NCBI GenBank assembly: GCA_021736565.1
Contig: JAIPFO010000002.1
Span: forward strand, 1-28,229
Origin: Phycisphaerae bacterium
GTDB lineage: Bacteria > Planctomycetota > Phycisphaerae > Sedimentisphaerales > SM23-30
Reading direction: 5' to 3'
DNA: 28,229 bases
Both the position numbers and the translations under genes were made by a program. Position 1 is the stretch's first letter; every line of letters begins with the position of its first letter. Under the pieces are notes generated by a model, which saw only the letters and a program-made list of their open reading frames with translations, searched no databases and was not told the origin of the DNA. This document shows, in pieces, positions 7,251 through 16,700 of the stretch.

Positions 7251-7622
7251 ATGAAATTATCGAATGCTGAATGGCAGATCATGAACGCCCTCTGGGCCCA
7301 TCACCCCGCAACCGCCCGCCAGTTGGCCGGGCAGTTGCCCCAGGAAACAAAATGGGCCTATACAACGATCAAGACCATGCTCACCCGGCTGGTCGAAAAA
7401 GGGGCGGTCGGTGAACACAAACAGGGCAATACCAGTGTCTATGAACCGCTGCTGGAGCGAAAAAACGCCAGGGGCAGCGCGATCCGAACACTGATCGACC
7501 AGGCGTTTGAAGGTGGGCTGGCTCCGATGTTAAGCTTTTTAATGGAAGATAACCGCCTGAGTAAATCTGAACGAAAAGTATTAAAAGAAATGCTCGATAA
7601 AAATGAAACGAACAAGGAGTAA
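7251..7622 (+). CDS. BlaI/MecI/CopY-family transcriptional repressor
   Basis: 123 residues; AGGAGA at 7238-7243 fits ATG 7251. Residues about 3-75 form the winged helix: LSNAEWQIMNALWAHHPATARQL, then the recognition segment WAYTTIKTMLTRLVEKGAV and the wing (HKQGNTSVYEPLL). The C-terminal third (LSFLMEDNRLSKSERKVLKEML) is the usual dimerisation helix region. Length matches the family. In known systems the dimer represses its target genes and its own operon until the partner membrane metallopeptidase becomes active and the repressor is cleaved. The M56 gene starts 6 bp after the stop codon, with its Shine-Dalgarno AAGGAG (7614-7619) inside this gene, so the two form one operon. No beta-lactamase or other classical target gene lies in the window. 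Confidence 0.92.
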   Translation: MKLSNAEWQIMNALWAHHPATARQLAGQLPQETKWAYTTIKTMLTRLVEKGAVGEHKQGNTSVYEPLLERKNARGSAIRTLIDQAFEGGLAPMLSFLMEDNRLSKSERKVLKEMLDKNETNKE

Positions 7623-7627
7623 ATGTC

Positions 7628-8044
7628 ATGATTGAAACGCTAAACAATATCGCAAATACATGGTACAACTGGCAGCTGAATATGTTATGGCAGGTCGGCA
7701 CGCTCATTATTATCGTCGCGGCTCTCGATGCCCTGCTGCGTAAATGGGCCTGGCCGCAGGTGCGATATGCGCTGTGGCTGCTGGTTTTGGTGAAGCTGCT
7801 GATCTGGCCGGGCTTTGCGCTGTCGACCAGTATTATTTCCCCGCTAACCCCCATCGACCGGCAGGCGATACAGCAACCCGCCAACAAAGAAATCGCTCCC
7901 GAGCTGTTCACCCCGGAAATAACACCGCATGAAACGGCCACAACGACAGAACCAGTCAACCCCAGCCCGCTATCCCAGCCCATCCCCCCGTTGCGATTGA
8001 ATCCACACCACAAACCCCCATCCAAATACCCGCTCCATCTCTGA
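7628..8044 (+). CDS. M56 (BlaR1-like) sensor, N-terminal part before the frameshift
   Basis: From ATG 7628 (AAGGAG at 7614-7619) this frame gives 138 residues. Two hydrophobic segments (MLWQVGTLIIIVAALDALL and YALWLLVLVKLLIWPGFAL) match the first two membrane helices of M56 proteins, followed by a Pro/Thr-rich linker. The frame ends at 8042-8044, before the third helix and the protease. The rest of the family fold continues in the -1 frame. In a slipped reading about 120 residues of this frame join the downstream part at the C-run 7984-7989. Without that slip the product would be a non-catalytic two-helix membrane peptide. The linker reads naturally across the join, so the last ~18 residues before the stop are probably not family sequence. 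Confidence 0.75.
   Translation: MIETLNNIANTWYNWQLNMLWQVGTLIIIVAALDALLRKWAWPQVRYALWLLVLVKLLIWPGFALSTSIISPLTPIDRQAIQQPANKEIAPELFTPEITPHETATTTEPVNPSPLSQPIPPLRLNPHHKPPSKYPLHL
7984..7990 (+). other. C-run at the M56 frameshift (possible -1 slippery site)
   Basis: CCCCCCG in the phase C-CCC-CCG fits the X-XXY-YYZ pattern. A -1 slip here leads into GTT GCG ATT GAA and on to the third membrane helix. A single missing C in the sequence would give the same appearance, so this may be programmed slippage, a real mutation or a base-calling error. Confidence 0.5.
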
Positions 8045-11000
8045 TCTGGAAAAGCTACCTGCTGATAACCTGGTCCCTGGGAATCTTCCTGCTGGGCGGC
8101 TGTATCTTATTGCGACTGCGACACTTACAACAGGGCATCGGCCAGGGCACCTCCCAGCTGCCCAAAAAATTCCAGCAACTACTCCACGAAACGGCCAAAC
8201 AATTAAAACTCCGCCGTACCCCCCAGGTCATCCTCTCAACCAAAGTCATCTGCCCCGCCGTTTTCGGCCTCTTCCGCCCAAAACTACTCATGCCCGCTGA
8301 CAGCATCGATAAACTCACCGAAAATGAACTGCGCCACCACCTCATGCACGAACTGGCCCATATCAAACGCGGCGATCTATTCTTCCATGCCATCTACATG
8401 CTCCTGCAGATCGCCTACTGGTTCAATCCCTTACTATGGATGGTCGGCCGGCAGTTACAACACCTCCGCGAAGTCTGCTGCGATGCCACCGTCGCCCGCA
8501 TCCTCCGCGAAAAAACCGTCCAATATCGCGAAACCCTCCTGGAAACCGCCCGCCGCCTGCTCGCCGAACCCGTCGAACCCGGCATGGGCCTCCTGGGCCT
8601 CTTCGAAGATTCCAACCGCCTCCTCACCCGCCTCCAATGGCTCGAAAAGAAAACCTGGAAATTCCGCCCCCTCCAAATCGCCTCAGTCATCACCGTCGTC
8701 ATACTCATGCTCGCCTGCATACTCCCCATGGCCCAGGGAAAAAAGAAAATCGGCTATAGTGACGCTCAGGTCACCCAGGCCCTGAAGCAATTGAATATCA
8801 ATCTGAATGACAAGCATTCGGTGGAGCTGAAATACTGGGAGGAAGGACTCGACCTGGACAACCATCAAAAACTCCAGAACGGCATGACCGGTGGTTGGCC
8901 GGAAGGAATGGACATGGATGTCACTGCTGAGCTTCGCGAGGGCAAGCGAGTTAAGGATTTTATTGCCATAAATCTCGGCCGCAAGACCCCTGGCGAAACA
9001 GTTGTTCATAACCGTAAAATATTGACATTAACCGCCGACAACCCTTACGATGCGGCTGTGGAATTATTGGCCCGCCAGGATGAGTTGCTCCAAAGTAAAG
9101 CGGGTATGAATGGTTTTCATACCAACAAAAAACTAGGCATAGTCGCTATTTTGACCGATGGGATCAGTACCAATAAGCCTCCGTCATCCAAACCACAACC
9201 CAGGCTGGTTCTGTTTCAAATAAAAAATGCCGGCAAGCAAAAAGTATCCTTGAATTACTGGTCGGGCAAGCTGCCGGGAGTTAATGATTCCCTGGCCGAT
9301 AACTCAGCCAATAACACACCATCCTACGGCCTGGGCACCCTGGCGTTTCGCATCGTCCCCAAACAGGATGAGTTACCCGAACAGGAAATCAAACGCTATC
9401 GAAACGACCTCCAAAAAAACGGCCCAACCGCCACCCAAAATCGCAGCGATAAATATGCTTGGTTTGAATTGAACGATAAATTAAACATTCCCTGTATTGT
9501 TGAACTGTATCAGGGAAAGTCCTATCTCCTGCTGCATAACCACACACCGCATGTTATGACGCCTGGGCAGAATTGGAAGCTGGACGATGTGCACCTCTCC
9601 AACACGCCCTCGAATCTGCCGGCGGTTGGATATAAATTTAACAATGCGGGGGCCGATCTGTTTGGGAAGATTACCGGAAACCACATCAAACAGTCACTGG
9701 CAATCCTGGTGAATGGCAAAGTCTATTCCGCTCCCAGGATTATGACCGAAATCCGCAGTCGCGGTATAATTACCGGCCGGTTTGATCGGCAAGAGGCCCT
9801 GGATATCATAACGGCCATGGTCAAGGGCATGATGTTCAGAAAAGATGGACCGGAGGCGGATAAAAAGATTAAACAGCTTATGGAAGAATGGGACTGGAAA
9901 TCGAAAAAAGATCCGCTGGACTATGAAGTCCTGACAAATTCCCGCAAGGTCGCTGATACATTTTTAATGGCCCTCAAGAATAACGACTGGGACTTGGCAC
10001 GACGTATGCTAAACTCGGGCAGTTCCGAAAATAAGTATCTCCAATACGTTCCTCTATTTCAAGAATGCATACTCGATCAGGTAGGGATCGATTCGATATC
10101 TATCCGTTCAGAGAGTGCAACTTTTGTGACCAACGGACTCAAACAGACCGATGGTGGCAAGCGGCAATTGATTTTAGAAATGACAAAAAAAGATAACAAG
10201 TGGACCATTAGCACAATTAAACTGGCACCGGCATTATCGCCGAATCAATCCGGGATGAAAGCTGCCCAATCCACCGGATTAGGAACCCTATCCTTCCGCA
10301 TCGTCCCTGATCAGAAATCATTATCCAAACAGGAAATCAAACGGTATCGTGACGACTTGCAAAAAAACGGCCCAACCGCTGCCAAAAAACGTAGCGAAAA
10401 ATATGCCTGGTTTGAAGCCCAGAATGATATACGTACCGAAGGCATTATGGAAACATATCAAAACAAACTCTATCTCTTGTTGTATAACCATATGCCTCAT
10501 GCTATGTTACCCTCACAAGGGTGGAAACTTAAAAATGTTTCCGTTGCGACTGATCAATATGGTTGGCCGATGGTGGAATTTGAATTTGACGCTCAGGGTG
10601 CTAACCTTTTCGGAGAGATTACCGCCAATCATCTCCAACGGTCTCTGGCTATTCTGGTCAATAGCAAAGTCTATTCAGCCCCAAATATTCAATCTAAAAT
10701 TACCAGTCGTGGCATCATCACCGGTCGCTTTAATCGGGATGAAGCCATCAATCTAATAACCACCATGGTCCAGGGAATGATGTTCCAATCCGATGGCCCC
10801 GCTGCTCAGAAAAAAATTAACCAACTCGTTGAAGAATGGGACTTGAAATCGAAAAAAGCCGTAGTTTCTGACGAAATCAAAGCTGATGCTCGCAAGGTTG
10901 CCGATGTGTTATTAAAAGCTCTGAAACATAATGACTGGGATACGGTGCGCGATATCATAAATACCGGCCATTCCAAAAATGAATATAAGCAATACCTTCC

Positions 11001-13677
11001 ACTGCTTAAAAAATGTACATTTGAACACGTAGAAATTGGTTCCATACATATTCTCACACATTCTGAGAATGCAGTTTCCGTTACGACTAATGGACTCAGG
11101 CAGAATGACGGTGAAAACCGGGAAATGATCATAGACATGGTTAAAAAGAGCAATCAATGGATTATAAACAAACTTCAAATGATACCGATAGATATACTGG
11201 AACAATTCGATACGAAAGTTGCGTTACCTGTGTTGCTAGATGTGAAAAGGATCTATGAATCTTTCAACAGCCAGCTGATAATTAATTCCAAGGTGGCCAT
11301 GGATGAATTCTTGACGCAAATAAAAATAATTAACCAGGCACATGATCAGGAAGTAAAAGGAACGGCGATAGAAAAAATTAACCTGACAATGACAGAACTG
11401 ATCAAGCTTTACAGAAATGGGCCGCCAAAAGAAGATTCCTCTCAGCCCAAAATATCATTGAAGTCTATTACTGATTTCGGGAAGAAATATGAGAAGCTCA
11501 TCAATAAAGCCATCAAGCAAGCAATAAAAAAAACAACGCCTTCCCCATCCTTCAAACAAAAGTCCCCGCTCACGAACGAAGTCAGGGCAAATGCCCAAAA
11601 GACCGCCGTTGCATTTTTAAACGCTCTAAAGAATAATGACTGGGATTTAGTGCGAAGTATGCTAAATTCGGGAAGTTCCGAAAATCGATATAACCAACAT
11701 GTTTCTCTGCTTCAAAAATGCACATTCGATCAAGCAGAAATTGACTCCATATCTATCCATGCCGATAAAAACGCTGTCGTCCACACCAGGGGCCTCAAGC
11801 AGGCAAACGGCGGCAATCTGCAAATGAAACTGGAATTGGTCAAAAAGAACAATCAATGGGCTATAAGTGACCTGGAAATGGTAACGGGCAAGGTCTCACA
11901 CCGCTCTGATATGATAATTGCTCAGTCCATGTTGATGGAGCTGAAAAAACTGTTTGAATCAGTCTATGGCCAGATGGACACTAATCCCAAGGCTGCTGTC
12001 GCGGCGATGGATGAGTTTTTGACAGAGATCGAAAAATTTGAAAAGAATATAAAAGGCTCGCCAGTTGAACAGGTATTTCTAATGGCAACCGACCAGGTTC
12101 GACAGGCTCGTGCGGCCTTGAACAAGGGGGAAGTCGCCAAGGCAAAAGCTATTTTCGAGGCTATGAGTAAAGCTGGGCCGGGTTTTGAAGAGGTCATGAA
12201 AAATGCAGTTGAAAAAGACAAAACAAAAACATCTACCGAGACGATCACCACTAACGAAGTTGAACCAATTCGTAACCTTCTGGCCAAATGGTACCAGGCC
12301 GTTCGCAAGGGTGATGTGGTCACATCGAAAAGGTTTTATGTCAGTGACTATAACCATTCGGACAATGATCTCATACAGAGCATAGCATTTTTTGCCAATG
12401 ATGTTTCGGATTGGTCATTTGGACTACTTAACGTGCAATGGTATAGTTCCAAAGCCCGAGCCATATCCACAGTCATAGAAGCAAAAGATCCGATGAGAGG
12501 CCCATGGTTTATTGGGTGGCAGTTGAGAAAAGAAGCTGGCCAATGGCGGATTTCTCAGATACATTTGGAAAAAACTGAACTTTATAACCAGTTCAAAGAT
12601 GATTTTTCCCAAAAATATCTCGGCTGCCAGAGTTGGAATGCCACCCAAGCGTCTGCCAAGCCATCCCTCCAACAAAAATCCCAGAAAATGGTGGCCATGC
12701 TGGTGATGCTGGGCAATATGTCGGCCAGTGTTGATGATGCTTTGGGCAAAGGGGATAAGGATATTGCCCTGTCGTTGGTTGAGCAGATCAATGCCCAGAT
12801 TCCCGGGACCATTGCGATGGCCAAGGGTACACCGTTTGAGGCGATATGCGATATGATGAAGCAGCAGTTCGACTCCTGCCATCAGGCCATCAAAAAGGGC
12901 GAGTTGAAAAAAGCTCAGGCCCTCATCCACGCCCTCCAGGGCATGGGCACCCAGATGCGCCAAATGATCGAAAAACCCGCAATCCCAGCGGCGGGTAAGA
13001 GTGGCCCCGATCCAAAAAAAGCAGCGGCGATGCTTGACGGCTTGAAGGCCGCCTATGGGGCGGCGAATGTGGCCCTCATGGAAAATAATGACCCCAAAGC
13101 TACCATCACCGCTTTGGAAGCCCTGATTCCGCAGATGAACCAGTTTGAAAAACTCATCGCCGGTACCCCGGATGCTTCTTCAATTGTTATGGGCATAAAA
13201 ATGGTTCACCAGATGCACAAGGCCCTCAAAGACGGCAATATCCAGCAGGCTCGCAATATCATGAAACAGCTGGACCAGATTGGTCAGTACATGGAGAATA
13301 TCATTGTCAAGATGGGCAAGCCGCCTGCTGATAAGCCGACGGTTAAACCCCAGGCTGACAGCCAAAACCAAAAGAAACTCTATAACATGTTTATGGCCTG
13401 CGGTACGTTATGCCAGAGTATTAGTGATTCGGTCAAAAATGGTGATAAAGAAACCGCCCTGATATTATGCAAGCAGGTGGATGCCCTCTTCCCCGAAGGT
13501 CTGGCCCTGGCCAAAAACACAGACGCCGAATCCCTCTTTCAGGCTTTGGTCGCCCAGTTTAATGTCTGCCATGAGGCTATAAAATCAGGCGACCTCGAAA
13601 AAGCCGGGAAACTACTCGACTCGCTTAATACTATGGGGGGCAACATCTCAACCGTCATCGAAAAATGGAACCGGTAG
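7987..13677 (+). CDS. M56 (BlaR1-like) metallopeptidase sensor with giant exported modular region
   Basis: Continuation of the M56 gene in the -1 frame, giving about 2,016 residues if read from 7628. No ATG or GTG occurs in this frame between its preceding stop (7930) and the third membrane helix. The first usable codon, TTG 8110, lies inside that helix. Residue numbers below count TTG 8110 as 1. Protease: HELAH at 80-84 with the further ligand Glu121 in REVCCD. A fourth helix is at 8668-8737. The exported part runs: SecD P1-head-like domain 1 (9328-9837), NTF2-like 1 (9940-10230), SecD-head-like 2 (10276-10785), NTF2-like 2 (10885-11190), helical repeat 1 (11200-11425), NTF2-like 3 (11590-11880), helical repeat 2 (11923-12205), NTF2-like 4 (12259-12570), helical repeats 3-5 (12689-13674). 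Expected role: sense an extracytoplasmic signal and activate cleavage of the BlaI-type repressor. The ligand is unknown. Confidence 0.82.
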   Translation, partial: PVAIESTPQTPIQIPAPSLIWKSYLLITWSLGIFLLGGCILLRLRHLQQGIGQGTSQLPKKFQQLLHETAKQLKLRRTPQVILSTKVICPAVFGLFRPKLLMPADSIDKLTENELRHHLMHELAHIKRGDLFFHAIYMLLQIAYWFNPLLWMVGRQLQHLREVCCDATVARILREKTVQYRETLLETARRLLAEPVEPGMGLLGLFEDSNRLLTRLQWLEKKTWKFRPLQIASVITVVILMLACILPMAQGKKKIGYSDAQVTQALKQLNINLNDKHSVELKYWEEGLDLDNHQKLQNGMTGGWPEGMDMDVTAELREGKRVKDFIAINLGRKTPGETVVHNRKILTLTADNPYDAAVELLARQDELLQSKAGMNGFHTNKKLGIVAILTDGISTNKPPSSKPQPRLVLFQIKNAGKQKVSLNYWSGKLPGVNDSLADNSANNTPSYGLGTLAFRIVPKQDELPEQEIKRYRNDLQKNGPTATQNRSDKYAWFELNDKLNIPCIVELYQGKSYLLLHNHTPHVMTPGQNWKLDDVHLSNTPSNLPAVGYKFNNAGADLFGKITGNHIKQSLAILVNGKVYSAPRIMTEIRSRGIITGRFDRQEALDIITAMVKGMMFRKDGPEADKKIKQLMEEWDWKSKKDPLDYEVLTNSRKVADTFLMALKNNDWDLARRMLNSGSSENKYLQYVPLFQECILDQVGIDSISIRSESATFVTNGLKQTDGGKRQLILEMTKKDNKWTISTIKLAPALSPNQSGMKAAQSTGLGTLSFRIVPDQKSLSKQEIKRYRDDLQKNGPTAAKKRSEKYAWFEAQNDIRTEGIMETYQNKLYLLLYNHMPHAMLPSQGWKLKNVSVATDQYGWPMVEFEFDAQGANLFGEITANHLQRSLAILVNSKVYSAPNIQSKITSRGIITGRFNRDEAINLITTMVQGMMFQSDGPAAQKKINQLVEEWDLKSKKAVVSDEIKADARKVADVLLKALKHNDWDTVRDIINTGHSKNEYKQYLPLLKKCTFEHVEIGSIHILTHSENAVSVTTNGLRQNDGENREMIIDMVKKSNQWIINKLQMIPIDILEQFDTKVALPVLLDVKRIYESFNSQLIINSKVAMDEFLTQIKIINQAHDQEVKGTAIEKINLTMTELIKLYRNGPPKEDSSQPKISLKSITDFGKKYEKLINKAIKQAIKKTTPSPSFKQKSPLTNEVRANAQKTAVAFLNALKNNDWDLVRSMLNSGSSENRYNQHVSLLQKCTFDQAEIDSISIHADKNAVVHTRGLKQANGGNLQMKLELVKKNNQWAISDLEMVTGKVSHRSDMIIAQSMLMELKKLFESVYGQMDTNPKAAVAAMDEFLTEIEKFEKNIKGSPVEQVFLMATDQVRQARAALNKGEVAKAKAIFEAMSKAGPGFEEVMKNAVEKDKTKTSTETITTNEVEPIRNLLAKWYQAVRKGDVVTSKRFYVSDYNHSDNDLIQSIAFFANDVSDWSFGLLNVQWYSSKARAISTVIEAKDPMRGPWFIGWQLRKEAGQWRISQIHLEKTELYNQFKDDFSQKYLGCQSWNATQASAKPSLQQKSQKMVAMLVMLGNMSASVDDALGKGDKDIALSLVEQINAQIPGTIAMAKGTPFEAICDMMKQQFDSCHQAIKKGELKKAQALIHALQGMGTQMRQMIEKPAIPAAGKSGPDPKKAAAMLDGLKAAYGAANVALMENNDPKATITALEALIPQMNQFEKLIAGTPDASSIVMGIKMVHQMHKALKDGNIQQARNIMKQLDQIGQYMENIIVKMGKPPADKPTVKPQADSQNQKKLYNMFMACGTLCQSISDSVKNGDKETALILCKQVDALFPEGLALAKNTDAESLFQALVAQFNVCHEAIKSGDLEKAGKLLDSLNTMGGNISTVIEKWNR

Positions 13678-13678
13678 G

Positions 13679-13698
13679 ATGGGCAACTTGTTGCCCAT
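13679..13698. terminator. Hairpin between convergent genes
   Basis: ATGGGCAAC-TT-GTTGCCCAT is a perfect 9-bp inverted repeat, 1 bp after the M56 stop codon and 23 bp from the 3' end of the convergent giant gene. There is no T-run on either side, so it may be a bidirectional mRNA 3'-end hairpin rather than a full intrinsic terminator. Confidence 0.5.
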
Positions 13699-13721
13699 GC
13701 GGTTGACTGCACAAACGATAA

Positions 13722-16700
13722 TCAACCTAACAGTACCCATTCCACCGGCATATAAGTATTTGCAATTGAACTATCTACATGACGCATCTCGGGTAAAACG
13801 TATCCCGATGAGGGTAGAAATTGTTCGGTGGCTTCCGGATTAAACGTAAGAATATGGAATTGTTCATCTTCGGGCTGGTATGGGGCCAAATAGGTCTGCC
13901 CGGCAACCTTAAATGGTTTGATCAAATCGGCCGCCAACAGACCAAATATATCACTGGAAGTGGTCGTATCCAGAGATGTCTTGCCAAATCTCACTTTAGA
14001 GATCGCCCCCTCAAATTCGGCCACATCATCATTGGTGAAAAACATCAGATCATCACCGGGGCTGACACCCGCAGAAGCAATAGAGTCCAGAAACGTCCCG
14101 CCGATAGAAAGAGATTTGATTGAGCCGTTGTCAAAAGAGTCATTGATACCGTCAAGTAAATGGTCTCCACCCAGATCAACACCGGCCAGAAAGAGATTGT
14201 CAATGGAATCGCCTGATACTTTAACATTGAGAAGATCATTTCCGGCTGCTATCGTGCTTGAGGAGCAATCACCACGAACATTAAATAGTGAAAGGGTTCC
14301 GACCGCCGAAATAGTACTATTTTGAGCGGACCTGGTTTTAATAGTTTTGATCGCTTCATTGGCCCTCACAGCGAGGTTATCAAATGATTCTGCATAAAGA
14401 TAAGTGATGTTATCCGCCTGGATCGTTGAATCGGTGATTGCCTGTTTAATAAATATTCGGCCGATATCACCCTGAACTGAAATATCGCCAGTAAAGCCAC
14501 CTTTTTGAACATTAATTTTATTGAGACCACCATCCGTGGTAATAATGTTACTTGCCAGGTCACCTGACTGAACCAGAATAGACGTAATAGAATCAGCGGT
14601 TATCGAATCGGCCAGGCATTGTTGAACCCGGATTGTCTTAACATACCCATCAATATCAATAGCCACCCCACGACCAATTGTATCGGCAAATACAGACAAG
14701 GCCGGGTCAACTGAAAAGTCGGATTGCCTGCTGGAAACAAGGTTGATCTCTGCATGGTCATAAATATCATCAACAGTAACCCGGGAAATATATTGGTCAG
14801 CACGAATACCTTCAGTAATGTCAACGTGGGGGGCATAAATGGCTTTCAAGGGCGAGTCCGAAAGGATCTGGCCAACGGTCACATCCGCACTCGGGCTGGA
14901 AGTCATTATTTGCAAGACCGAGTTTTCATTCGCGTTGGAGATAACAACACGTTCGATCGTATTATCAGAATCAATGGATTCGCCCAGAAGGATCTGGACA
15001 TCGCCCTGACCGATGATCGACACCTTGACCGTAACATGGTCATCTGTGGTAAAGACGTAGCTTTGAGTGTCGTGAATTTCTTCAGCGGGCACCACTTTAA
15101 AGTCCTGACTTTTTGCCTGGACAAGCAAATTCCCCGCCAGGTCCATGATCTGACTGTCGCCCAGAACCGTAAGACGATAATCGTCAGGCGTCAACTCAGA
15201 GGCCCCCGTCGCGGTTTGCGGCATTGACAAAATTGCCGTTTGTGTTTCAGTATCATAGATGTAGGCCGAAGGAGTAATATAAATTTCGTTACCATCATCA
15301 TAAGTGCCATCACCACCCGACGCCACTAAACGATAATTCTCACCAAACCCAATAGAATCCGGCGCAATATCATTGCTGTCAAAAACCATGTATATCTGCT
15401 GAGGACCATCATTGAGCCAAAGCGATTCAACAACAATAGCGGCCACATTAAGCGGTTGACTGTCATAGTTCACCACCAAAATCTCCGACATGTCCGAGCA
15501 GTTACTCAACCCGTCAAAAGCGCGGGCCAGAATCAGGTTCTCCCCTTCGCGTATCAGCGAACTTTCAATGATCAGCTGATAGGTCCCCGGCGAGGTTTCA
15601 TTGGCAAAACCCGCCGAACGGCCGTTGCAGATTATCTCTAACGCCAGCGCCGGGTCGGCGGTGGTCGTAATGAGGGGGCTGGATATATTTGTGATCCTAT
15701 CCGTCGCGCTAATGCCGCTATCAGAAACCGGGTCAAGCTCTGGAACCGTGGGTGCCGGCGGTCCGGCGGTATCGATCCCAAAAGAAAAAATGATCGGCTG
15801 ATGGTCGGTCTCACCAATAGACTGGGCCGCAGCAAAGTTTGCGACAACCGCATTCCCCGCCTGGTCCAAAAGCGAAACAGACGGGGTAATCGCCAGCATA
15901 TAGCTATCATCAGTAAGGGTACTGGCCGTATTAAGCTGCACCAGCCCTGAGAGTGTGTCAACCACAACGCTGCCGATAGGGATCGTCCAGTCATTACCAT
16001 TGCCAAAAACACCATCGCCACCCGAGCCGGTCAATACATAACCGCTCGTATCGGTCGCCGCCAGAGTATCAAGATCGTCGCCGCTGATATAAAGCTCAAT
16101 GATCTGGGTCGTGTGTTCATAGACACCCGCAGGAAAATAGTTATACAAAGTCGGGGGCGTGGTATCCAGCGTAAGTTCCAACGCGTCAGAGCGGGCTACA
16201 TTGCCCACCGGGTCCGTACTGACGACTTCCACATGGTTGACCCCTTCTGCCAACTCACCCTCCCCGAGCGTATAAGACCAGTGACCCGCATCATCGGCCT
16301 GAACCGTCGAAATCGAACGGCCAGAAACACGAATGTCAACCGAACTACCCGGTTTTACAATGCCGGAGATATCCGGCGTGCTGTTATTGATCAGGTTATC
16401 GCGATTGGAGGCCCCGGTATCATCATTTGCATTGATCACCGGCGTCTCCGGGGCATCCTGCTGAATATCCAGGACCACGGTCAGTGTTTCAGAAACAGCG
16501 GATACATTGCCCGCCACGTCAGTAATGACGATCGAAATATCATTATTACCTTCAACCATGACCCCCGGGGCAAAGGTGTAAGACCAGTTGCCCGAAGACG
16601 TCGCCGTCAGGTTCGTTATAACGCTATCATTATGATAAAGGTCTATGAGTGCCGAAGGTTCGGTCGTTCCCTGGACCGTGGCCGTCTCATCGCTGGTATA

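Noticed and set aside
8110..8400. Independent translation start for the M56 protease at TTG 8110
   Set aside because: This codon lies inside the third membrane helix, no Shine-Dalgarno precedes it, and the first two helices are present just upstream in another frame.
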